Positions 1 through 5,345 of a stretch of 5,452 nucleotides of DNA are shown here, one piece after another. Made by a program: the position numbers and the translations under genes. Source of the stretch: Bacteroidales bacterium (GTDB lineage: Bacteria > Bacteroidota > Bacteroidia > Bacteroidales > UBA3663). How positions within the stretch are numbered: position 1 is the stretch's first letter; every line of letters begins with the position of its first letter. Under the pieces are notes generated by a model. That model ran no database searches. It was not told the origin of the DNA and was given only the letters and a program-made list of their open reading frames with translations. The stretch is taken from the NCBI GenBank assembly GCA_016293065.1, contig JAEDEY010000114.1, forward strand, positions 1 to 5,452, in the 5' to 3' direction.

Positions 1-30
1 GTCCGTATTTGTCCGTATTTGTCCGACTTT
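1..30. repeat. 10-bp tandem repeat at the left edge
   Basis: GTCCGTATTT occurs twice in a row and is followed by the diverged unit GTCCGACTTT. The array may extend beyond the left edge of the window. A second short direct repeat, CACACCT with 9-bp period, follows at 41-56. The arrangement resembles the TGTCAAA arrays further in (short units containing GTC, 8-10 bp period), but the unit sequence differs, so common origin is only a suggestion. Confidence 0.7.
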
Positions 31-269
31 GTGAAAAAATCACACCTTGCACACCTGTTTTCACCAAATTTGAGCCAAGAATCGGCAAATCGGAGACTCC
101 GAAGATAGATAAATGGAGACCAAAAACTATGCGAAAAGCTCCGAAAAGTTGGTTTTTCGACCATCAACGCGACCATTTTTTCACTAAAAAGAGGTCGAAC
201 TGCTTTTTGAATACATCGGAGAGCCTTACAACTGATTGATATTCAATATTTTGATTTTTCACAGATGCC
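1..269. other. Left-flank region without a convincing gene
   Basis: One plus-strand frame is open from the left edge to a TGA at 237-239. It would encode about 79 residues that are rich in Lys, Arg, Phe and Thr, with no domain, signal or family I recognise. Its only initiators are a TTG at 9 and an internal ATG at 129, and neither has a promoter or a ribosome site. It could be the tail of a gene starting left of the window or chance. A 13-bp odd palindrome (TCGGAG-A-CTCCGA, 90-102) is the only other structure seen; a protein-binding site is possible but unsupported. Confidence 0.4.
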
Positions 270-271
270 AG

Positions 272-298
272 TTGTCAAACTTGTCAAAGTTGTCAAAC
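272..298 (+). repeat. TGTCAAA tandem array, copy 1
   Basis: Three 9-bp units (TTGTCAAAC, TTGTCAAAG, TTGTCAAAC) lie in a row, and a fourth isolated TGTCAAAC follows at 313-320. Read in one plus-strand frame the array encodes Leu-Ser-Asn/Lys repeats, but that frame is short and has no recognisable gene upstream. The last unit and its flank (TGTCAAACTCATTTC, 291-305) recur identically at 1037-1051. Confidence 0.85.
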
Positions 299-330
299 TC
301 ATTTCGGGAATCTGTCAAACCCGCTAATAA

Positions 331-353
331 ATTATATATTTAAAATATATAAT
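331..353. repeat. AT-rich hairpin at the palindrome centre
   Basis: ATTATATAT and ATATATAAT form a perfect 9-bp stem around a 5-nt loop (TTAAA). All pairs are A-T, so the RNA hairpin is weak alone, but it is the core of the larger inverted repeat and an easily melted DNA site. Confidence 0.8.
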
Positions 354-386
354 TATATTAGAGCTCTGACAGACTTTTCATTTTCA

Positions 387-422
387 GTTTGACAAGTTTG
401 ACAACTTTGACAACTCCGACAA
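387..422 (-). repeat. TGTCAAA tandem array, copy 2 (inverted)
   Basis: Four 9-bp units are seen in reverse orientation: GTTTGACAA twice, CTTTGACAA, then the diverged CTCCGACAA. On the minus strand one frame reads through the array as Leu-Ser-Glu/Lys/Asn repeats (ending CQLSELSKLSNLSN) and stops at 384-386. From memory, such Ser-Asn-Leu tails often end primase-like or VirE-like genes of Bacteroidales, but upstream of the tail this frame shows nothing recognisable. If it is a gene end, the gene body is lost. Confidence 0.8.
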
Positions 423-504
423 TTGGCAACCAGAGTTAGTAGCTTTTCCCCAAAACCATCGTATTTGGTAACAACCTCTATGCTTTTTGGCAAAATCAGC
501 ATAG

Positions 505-639
505 TTTGAGACAAGTGTTTCTCTGATCGAGACACACCACGGAACTATGGAGCGTTGCACCACCAAGGTGACAGGCAAGGGTCAGCAGTATTTTGTGAAT
601 GATTTCGTAACCGGTCGCTTCAAGGTCTATAATCAATAG
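505..639 (+). pseudogene. C-terminal remnant of a KilAC-type phage antirepressor
   Basis: A plus-strand frame opens after a TAG at 502-504 and ends with TAG at 637-639. Its last part contains TTKVTGKGQQYFVN, which matches the end I know from phage antirepressor KilAC domains (consensus like TPKVTGKGQxYFxxKF). Full-length antirepressors are usually about 200-280 residues with an N-terminal Rha, ANT or BRO-type domain; here about 44 codons are open and upstream frames contain stops. An ATG at 547 could give a 30-residue peptide, but no promoter or ribosome site supports it. The best reading is a decayed prophage gene. The assignment rests on one motif, so another KilAC-containing phage protein is equally possible. 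Confidence 0.55.
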
Positions 640-842
640 CTTTAATTTTTGGTATCGACAAAACAACAAATTGTTTTATCAAAAAGAATTATAAATAAGT
701 CATTTAAGCTCAAAAAAAATACAATTATGGGAATCTGGAATCTGTTTTATTTTCAAGCTCTGGAAACTGATAGTCAGTTTCGGTCTTGTCGAAATGTTTA
801 ACTATATTAACATCAATGAATTATGGAAAATGATGTAACTAA
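640..842. other. AT-rich spacer between two gene remnants
   Basis: No gene is supported here. A weak hairpin (AAAACAA at 660-666 with TTGTTTT at 671-677) follows the KilAC remnant and could be its old terminator. GGAATCT is tandemly repeated at 730-743. A 24-codon frame starting at ATG 727, after an A-rich stretch of Bacteroidota initiation type, ends at 799-801; it resembles nothing I recognise and may be chance or the first codons of a deleted gene. Confidence 0.5.
763..781. repeat. Perfect 8-bp stem hairpin
   Basis: GAAACTGA and TCAGTTTC pair perfectly around a 3-nt loop (TAG). No T-run follows, so it is not a typical terminator. It lies in the AT-rich spacer between two gene remnants and could be an element-end or operator-type site; its function is unknown. 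Confidence 0.6.
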
Positions 843-1010
843 ATTTTTGAGCGTCTCGCCCCTCGTTTCACCATCGAGCAGGCTCTGCAGCAGAGCATCA
901 TCGAGAAGGGAACTTCTGCCACTCGCAGCAGTGTGAAGCAGATGCTGAAGAACTGGCGTAGGGATGGTATGATAACCTCTGTGGGCAACGCGACTTACTT
1001 CAAGTCATGA
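843..1010 (+). pseudogene. C-terminal winged-helix-like remnant, probably of an element replication protein
   Basis: A frame opening right after a TAA at 840-842 runs to TGA at 1008-1010, about 55 codons, with no ATG before codon 41. From 849 the composition switches abruptly from AT-rich to balanced coding-like DNA. The peptide has a winged-helix look: a FTIEQALQQS helix, then ATRSSVKQMLKNWRRDGMI as recognition helix and turn, then the wing VGNATYFKS. Such tails end many primase, helicase or VirE-like proteins of Bacteroidota mobile elements, and the TGTCAAA array begins about 10 bp after the stop. The N-terminal body is absent, so this is a truncated relic. The family is an inference; only the fold type and the truncation are visible. 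Confidence 0.5.
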
Positions 1011-1020
1011 GTGTCATGGG

Positions 1021-1044
1021 TGTCAAAGTGTCAAAGTGTCAAAC
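1021..1044 (+). repeat. TGTCAAA tandem array, copy 3 (8-bp period)
   Basis: Three 8-bp units (TGTCAAAG, TGTCAAAG, TGTCAAAC) are preceded by a diverged unit TGTCATGGG at 1012-1020. The period is 8 bp here rather than the 9 bp of copies 1 and 2, so a reading frame through it would not be kept. The last unit plus flank (1037-1051) is identical to 291-305. Confidence 0.85.
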
Positions 1045-1112
1045 TCATTTCATAATCACGAAACCATTTTGGGCAAATATGTTGCATGATGAAGCATTTT
1101 TTCTTCAAAATA

Positions 1113-1143
1113 TTTGGCAATATGGAAAAAATACCTACCTTTG
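1113..1143 (+). promoter_or_regulatory. Bacteroidota-type promoter for the reductase fusion gene
   Basis: TTTG at 1113-1116 and TACCTTTG at 1136-1143 match the -33 (TTTG) and -7 (TAnnTTTG) elements of the housekeeping sigma factor of this phylum, with a 19-nt spacer. Transcription would start near 1149-1151, giving a leader of roughly 157 nt before the ATG at 1308. Confidence 0.75.
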
Positions 1144-1149
1144 TACTCG

Positions 1150-1307
1150 AGACAAACAGGTTAGGCAATGGGTAAAAGGTGGCGATAGCTACGTAATGGG
1201 AGGCCCCTACCTGCTGTTGGCGCTTAGGTATGAGCGTGGAAACAGACTTACTTATACGGGGAAGAACCGTACAATTACGATAAACTTACACATTAAACAA
1301 AGAGAAA
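1150..1307 (+). promoter_or_regulatory. Long 5' leader of the reductase fusion gene
   Basis: The predicted transcript has about 157 untranslated nt. Several short helices are possible: TACGG (1255-1259) with CCGTA (1267-1271) around GGAAGAA, and TACCT (1208-1212) with AGGTA (1226-1230) enclosing the CGC-rich stretch. A seven-codon frame including stop (MGKRWR, 1168-1188) also lies in it. I do not recognise a known riboswitch consensus (TPP, cobalamin, SAM, fluoride and guanidine classes were considered). No Shine-Dalgarno sequence precedes the start; the run ACAAAGAGAAA just before ATG is typical of the phylum. A regulatory role is inferred from length and folding potential only. Confidence 0.35.
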
Positions 1308-3770
1308 ATGGCCAAAACAAAATTCGTCATAGTGGGAGGCGTCGCCGGAGGAGCTACCGCGGCAGCCCGAATGAGGAGGCTCTCCGAAGAAGCAGAGATT
1401 GTCCTTTTTGAGAAAGGGGAATACATATCGTATGCCAACTGCGGCCTACCCTATTACATAGGCGGCGTGATAGAAGAGCGCGACAAGCTCTTCGTCCAGA
1501 CACCCGAGGCATTCGGCAAACGCTTCAACATCGATGTCCGCACCAACAGCGAGGTCACAGCCATCGATACAGAGCAGCGACAGGTGACGGTCAAGACCAC
1601 CGACGGAAAGACCTATACAGAACGCTACGACAAGCTCCTGCTCTCACCCGGAGCCTCACCGGTCGTGCCCCCACTCCCTGGCATACAGAGCGAAGGCATC
1701 TTTACGCTGAGAAACGTGAACGACACCGACCGTATCAAGTCATACCTGAGTTGCCACAAAGTACGCCGCGCAGTCATCGTGGGTGGAGGCTTCATCGGTC
1801 TTGAGATGGCCGAAAACCTCAGACACGCAGGCGCGGAAGTCGCCGTCGTCGAGATGGCCCCACAGGTGATGGGCCCCATAGACTACTCCATGGCAGCCCT
1901 CGTACACGAGCATCTGCAGGAGCAGGGAGTCAGGCTATACCTCGAACAAGCCGTAGAGAGCTTTTCGCGTCAAGGCGAAGCACTCTCCGTACACTTCAAG
2001 TCAGGCATAAAGCTTGACGCCGATATGGTCCTGCTGAGCATCGGAGTGAGAGCCGAGACACGCCTTGCCCAAGACGCACATTTGAAGTTGGGCGAGATGC
2101 GTGGCATTTGGGTAAACGAATATCTGCAGACATCAGACGAAAACATTTATGCCGTAGGTGATGCCATCGAATTCCCACACCCCATCACAGGCAAACCGTG
2201 GCTCAACTTCCTCGCAGGCCCAGCCAATCGTCAGGCACGCATCGTGGCAGACAATATGGTGCTGGGCAACAGCGTCAGATACGAAGGCTCGATAGGCACA
2301 GCCATTGCAAAAGTTTTCGACATCACGGTAGCCTCCACAGGTCTGCCAGCCAAGCGGCTCAAGCAGATGAACATACCATACCTCTCAGCCACCATACACA
2401 ACGGCTCCCATGCAGGCTACTATCCCGGCAGCACCCAGATGGCTATCAAGATAACCTTCTCCCCCACAGACGGACGCCTCTACGGAGCGCAGATCGTAGG
2501 CTGCGACGGAGTGGACACACGCATCGACCAGTACGCACTCGCCATCAAGCAGGGAGCCACTGCAGAGCAACTCACCCGACTCGAACACGCCTATGCACCC
2601 CCGTTTTCGTCAGCCAAAGACCCCGTTGCCATTTCGGGCTACGTCGCCTGCAATATACTCAGCGGAAAGATGCAGCCTCTGTACTGGCGTGAGATGCGCG
2701 ACGCCGACACGTCCGCAGTCACCCTCGTCGACGTGCGTACCCCCGACGAATACGCATTGGGCAGCATACCCGGTGCGATCAACATTCCCCTGGACGACAT
2801 GAGGCAACGCCTTGGCGAGATACCCACAACACGCCCCGTATGGCTCTTCTGCGGAGTAGGTCTGCGCGGCTACCTCGCCTCCAACATACTCAAGGCAAAC
2901 GGATATAGCCAAGTGAGCAACCTCATCGGAGGACTGCGCACATACAAGGCCGCCACCGCAAGCATAGAGACCCCCCAAGGCTTTGACGACAAAAACGAGA
3001 CGCACGTCGCAAGCGAATGTTGCCCCAGCCCACAAGACAAGGAGACAATCACGGTCGACGCTTGCGGCATACAATGCCCAGGACCCATTCTCAAGATGAA
3101 ACAGGCCATGGACAGACTTAGTGCAGGTCAGACTCTGGTGGTAAAGGCCACAGACGCAGGCTTCCCACGCGATGCTGAGGCATGGTGCCGCACCACAGGC
3201 AACAAGTTCGTCAGCAGACACTCAGAGGGCGGCATACACACTGTAGAAATAGAAAAGGCGACACCATGCCCCGTAGGGACCCCACTCCCCACGACGAATG
3301 CCCAAGGCAAGACCTTTATCCTCTTCAGCGACGACCTCGACAAAGCCCTCGCCACCTTCGTCCTCGCCAACGGAGCGGCAGCCACGGGCAAGAAAGTCAG
3401 CATCTTCTTTACATTCTGGGGGCTTAACGCCATCAAGAAGACCCACAAGCCACACGTCGCCAAAGACCTCTGGGGGCGAATGTTCTCATGGATGCTCCCC
3501 TCAGACTCCACCAGCCTCTCACTCTCCAAGATGAACATGATGGGCATAGGCTCCAAGATGATGCGTTTCCTCATGGCCAAGAAAGGAGTCGACTCGCTCG
3601 AATCCCTGCGTCAGCAAGCCATCGACAACGGCGTGGAATTCATAGCCTGCCAGATGTCTATGGACGTGATGGGGATAAGCCGCGACGAACTCCTCGACAA
3701 CGTCAACGTAGGCGGCGTAGCAAGCTATATGGAACGAGCCGAAAACTCAAACGTCAATCTGTTCATCTAA
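1308..3770 (+). CDS. CoA-disulfide/persulfide reductase fused to rhodanese, TusA-like and DsrE-like domains
   Basis: This 820-residue cytoplasmic protein combines four sulfur-handling modules. Residues 1-445 are a class III pyridine-nucleotide-disulfide oxidoreductase: FAD motif GGVAGG (10-15), CoADR active-site motif SYANCGLPYY with Cys45, NAD(P)H motif GGGFIG (159-164) followed by Glu182, FAD motif YAVGDA (281-286), and a dimerisation domain with Tyr371/372 and Tyr429, positions like the CoADR catalytic tyrosines. Residues 460-550 are a rhodanese (DVRTPDEY) with an intact loop CGVGLR, Cys515 and Arg520. Residues 580-650 are TusA-like, with CGIQCPGPI and Cys590. Residues 666-820 are DsrE/DrsE2-like, with Cys781. 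Family knowledge says CoADR-rhodanese fusions reduce CoA disulfide, CoA persulfide or polysulfide with NAD(P)H. The longer fusion presumably hands sulfur on to TusA and DsrE; that step is inference. The start is fixed by the Rossmann strand beginning at residue 5. Own promoter and terminator suggest a single-gene unit. Confidence 0.95.
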   Translation: MAKTKFVIVGGVAGGATAAARMRRLSEEAEIVLFEKGEYISYANCGLPYYIGGVIEERDKLFVQTPEAFGKRFNIDVRTNSEVTAIDTEQRQVTVKTTDGKTYTERYDKLLLSPGASPVVPPLPGIQSEGIFTLRNVNDTDRIKSYLSCHKVRRAVIVGGGFIGLEMAENLRHAGAEVAVVEMAPQVMGPIDYSMAALVHEHLQEQGVRLYLEQAVESFSRQGEALSVHFKSGIKLDADMVLLSIGVRAETRLAQDAHLKLGEMRGIWVNEYLQTSDENIYAVGDAIEFPHPITGKPWLNFLAGPANRQARIVADNMVLGNSVRYEGSIGTAIAKVFDITVASTGLPAKRLKQMNIPYLSATIHNGSHAGYYPGSTQMAIKITFSPTDGRLYGAQIVGCDGVDTRIDQYALAIKQGATAEQLTRLEHAYAPPFSSAKDPVAISGYVACNILSGKMQPLYWREMRDADTSAVTLVDVRTPDEYALGSIPGAINIPLDDMRQRLGEIPTTRPVWLFCGVGLRGYLASNILKANGYSQVSNLIGGLRTYKAATASIETPQGFDDKNETHVASECCPSPQDKETITVDACGIQCPGPILKMKQAMDRLSAGQTLVVKATDAGFPRDAEAWCRTTGNKFVSRHSEGGIHTVEIEKATPCPVGTPLPTTNAQGKTFILFSDDLDKALATFVLANGAAATGKKVSIFFTFWGLNAIKKTHKPHVAKDLWGRMFSWMLPSDSTSLSLSKMNMMGIGSKMMRFLMAKKGVDSLESLRQQAIDNGVEFIACQMSMDVMGISRDELLDNVNVGGVASYMERAENSNVNLFI

Positions 3771-3774
3771 GCCA

Positions 3775-3804
3775 CTGAGGCGAGCGCAAGATCGCTCGCC
3801 TCAG
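3775..3804 (+). terminator. Strong hairpin terminator after the reductase fusion gene
   Basis: CTGAGGCGAGCG (3775-3786) and CGCTCGCCTCAG (3793-3804) form a perfect 12-bp GC-rich stem around a 6-nt loop, five bases after the stop codon region. The T-run is not adjacent: nine Ts occur at 3833-3841, about 28 nt further on. It probably ends the transcript or protects its 3' end; with no immediate U-tract, classical intrinsic termination is less certain. Confidence 0.8.
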
Positions 3805-3928
3805 CTGCGATTAGGGACCTATCCGAGTTCAATTTTTTTTTCATTCAATGTTTTTCAGGGCAAAACAAAATTTCTGACAAGCAATAGTAAATTCTTCATT
3901 GATATTTGCTTTTTTCTAATTCATACCC

Positions 3929-3959
3929 TTTGCGATTTCGTAGAAAATGCTTATATTTG
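3929..3959 (+). promoter_or_regulatory. Bacteroidota-type promoter for the secreted-protein gene
   Basis: TTTG at 3929-3932 and TATATTTG at 3952-3959 match the -33 and -7 elements exactly, with the same 19-nt spacer as the promoter at 1113. Transcription would start near 3966, leaving a leader of about 64 nt. The stretch AAGGAAATAGGAG lies too far upstream of the ATG at 4030 to act as a normal ribosome site. This promoter makes the gene independent of the upstream unit. Confidence 0.75.
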
Positions 3960-4029
3960 CAGCGTAATTATTGACAAGTTAATAGAAGGAAATAGGAGTC
4001 CCGGTTAACTGTATCAAAATCGTACAACT

Positions 4030-5307
4030 ATGAAATCGACCTGTAGATATCTTACCATGTTCTGGCTTTTTATCGTCGGATATTCTGCCACTTTTACTGC
4101 CGTGGCACAGGAGCCAGTTGAGGCAATGAAGACCGAATTCACTGTCTCGGGTGTGGTGCGTGACAAGGAAAGCAGAAAGAAACTTGAGAATGTGGCGGTG
4201 AGCCTTGTGGGAACGCCTATAGGAACAGTGACCAATGCCGAAGGTGTGTTCTCGCTGAAGATTCCGCACATGGACACTATCCCGCAGCTCGAACTGTCGC
4301 ACATCGGATATATGAACGCCAGGTTTTCGGCTTCTGCTCCAGAAGGCTCGAACAACATGCATGCGACAATACTGATGATACCTATTGCTCTGCAGCTCAA
4401 CGAGGTGGTGGCATACGGCAACAGCGCTCGGAGTATAGTGGAAGAGGCGCTGGAGAGGATTCCGAAGAACTATCCGTCGGGCGAAAGTATGACCAGTGCC
4501 TTCTATCGCGAAACCGTGCAGAAGGGACATCGATATATCAGTATCTCGGAGGCAATGCTCGATGTGTACAAGACATCGTACAGGCAACGCACCTCCGACC
4601 GCGACAAGGTGCAGATCGATAAGGCACGTAGGCTGTTGAGCCAGAAGCAGTCGGATACGCTGGGCGTGAAGGTTGTGGGCGGCCCTAACCTTCCTCTGTT
4701 TATGGATGTGGTGAAGAATGCCTATGCGCTATTCGACGAAGAGACGCTCGATTACTACAGCTTCGTGCAGGAGCCATCGGTCTTCATCGACGACCGCTTG
4801 CAGTATGTCATCAGCTTCCGTCCTCGCGTCAAGCTCGACTATGCCTTGTATGTGGGCAGAGTATTCATCGACCGTGAGCATCTTGCCTTCACGAGGGCGG
4901 AGTTCGAACTCGACCTGTCAGACCGTGAAAGGGCAATTGCCGCCATCCTCTACAAGAAGCCGTTAGGCCTGCGTTTCCGTCCGCTGAAGGTGAGTTTCCT
5001 CATCACCTACCGACAGCACGACGGGGTGACCTGCCTCAACTATATCTGCAACGAGATGTGCTTCAAGTGCGACTGGAAACGCCGCTTGTTCTCTTCTTCC
5101 TACGTGGCACGGTCGGAAATGGTGGCAGTGGATCGCGAGGAGCACCCGGAGCGAGTCATTGCACGTCGCGACGCATTCAAGCCCTATCAGGTCTTCTATG
5201 ACATCGTGAAGGAATATTGGAGCGAAGACTTCTGGAAAGACTACAACATCATTGAACCTACCGAATCGCTGGAAGATGCGGTGAAGAAACTGCGAAAGCA
5301 GATGTGA
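4030..5307 (+). CDS. Secreted carboxypeptidase-like regulatory domain protein of unknown function
   Basis: The 425-residue product starts with a signal peptide: basic start (MKSTCR), hydrophobic core to about residue 22, and a signal peptidase I site AVA|QE after residue 26. There is no lipobox cysteine. Residues about 36-104 form a CarboxypepD_reg-like beta-sandwich (FTVSGVVRDKESRKKLENV, later GTVTNAEGVFSLKIP and LSHIGY), as at the N-terminus of TonB-dependent receptors. A plug-like segment LNEVVAYG follows at 123-130. Residues 135-425 are mixed helix and strand with many aromatic and charged residues and end FWKDYNIIEPTESLEDAVKKL, a C-terminus I associate with an uncharacterised Bacteroidota family. 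No TonB-dependent barrel follows and the length is far below that of a receptor, so it is likely a periplasmic or outer-membrane-associated protein. Cysteines at 335, 340, 344 and 347 are clustered. No catalytic motif was seen. The start is fixed by the signal peptide. Confidence 0.85.
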   Translation: MKSTCRYLTMFWLFIVGYSATFTAVAQEPVEAMKTEFTVSGVVRDKESRKKLENVAVSLVGTPIGTVTNAEGVFSLKIPHMDTIPQLELSHIGYMNARFSASAPEGSNNMHATILMIPIALQLNEVVAYGNSARSIVEEALERIPKNYPSGESMTSAFYRETVQKGHRYISISEAMLDVYKTSYRQRTSDRDKVQIDKARRLLSQKQSDTLGVKVVGGPNLPLFMDVVKNAYALFDEETLDYYSFVQEPSVFIDDRLQYVISFRPRVKLDYALYVGRVFIDREHLAFTRAEFELDLSDRERAIAAILYKKPLGLRFRPLKVSFLITYRQHDGVTCLNYICNEMCFKCDWKRRLFSSSYVARSEMVAVDREEHPERVIARRDAFKPYQVFYDIVKEYWSEDFWKDYNIIEPTESLEDAVKKLRKQM

Positions 5308-5308
5308 C

Positions 5309-5316
5309 AAAGGAGG
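5309..5316 (+). promoter_or_regulatory. Perfect Shine-Dalgarno-like sequence
   Basis: AAAGGAGG starts two bases after the stop codon of the preceding gene and lies 5 nt before an ATG at 5322. Neither of the two large genes here has such a site, and Bacteroidota rarely depend on one, so it is unusual. It supports, but does not prove, a translated frame downstream in the same transcript. Confidence 0.45.
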
Positions 5317-5319
5317 TTA

Positions 5320-5345
5320 TAATGCTATGTTGTCTTAATGCTATG
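5320..5345 (+). repeat. 10-bp direct repeat, 16-bp period
   Basis: TAATGCTATG occurs at 5320-5329 and again at 5336-5345. The first copy contains the possible ATG start at 5322. It may be a chance duplication; both copies lie in the first codons of the possible third gene. Confidence 0.6.

Larger units (their letters stand above)
270..415. repeat. 146-bp quasi-palindrome built on TGTCAAA arrays
   Basis: The arms 270-299 and 386-415 are inverted copies matching at 28 of 30 positions, and their centre falls at 342.5. Two inner pairs share nearly the same centre: TCTGTCA at 311-317 with TGACAGA at 367-373, and the perfect 9-bp stem 331-339 with 345-353. Between these, 323-330 and 354-364 can also be aligned as inverted copies if small gaps are allowed. 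The whole segment could therefore extrude as a cruciform or fold as a long RNA hairpin from either strand. Possible roles are a bidirectional terminator between two former convergent gene ends, an element end, or a protein-binding site; the sequence does not decide. Confidence 0.75.

Noticed and set aside
9..239. 76-codon frame from a TTG start
   Set aside because: It starts inside the 10-bp tandem repeat, has no recognisable domain, promoter or ribosome site, and may be only the tail of a frame from outside the window. Described as region content, not called as a gene.
353..578. Two overlapping minus-strand frames of 60 and 64 codons
   Set aside because: They overlap each other and the antirepressor relic, and only their repeat-encoded tails look patterned. 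The repetitive Leu-Ser or Cys-Gln tail comes from the DNA array and is not evidence of a gene by itself.
1090..1107. TGAAG / CTTCA hairpin as a terminator upstream of the promoter
   Set aside because: The stem is only 5 bp with a T-rich loop rather than a T-run after the stem, so it is not a credible terminator.
1150..1307. Known riboswitch in the reductase leader
   Set aside because: No conserved core sequences of the TPP, cobalamin, SAM, fluoride, guanidine or similar classes were recognised by eye, so only an unassigned leader is reported.
1007..1411. 134-codon plus-strand frame overlapping the start of the reductase gene
   Set aside because: It runs through the TGTCAAA array, the promoter and the leader, then 104 bases into the reductase gene in another frame, giving an Arg-rich shadow tail. 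No family is recognisable.
2610..3221. 203-codon minus-strand frame within the reductase gene
   Set aside because: It is antisense to the rhodanese and TusA modules, which are clearly coding on the plus strand; long antisense frames are expected in such C-rich coding DNA.
3979..4587. 202-codon minus-strand frame over the start of the secreted-protein gene
   Set aside because: The plus strand here has a promoter, signal peptide and a recognisable domain; the antisense product is His/Arg/Cys-rich with no family features.
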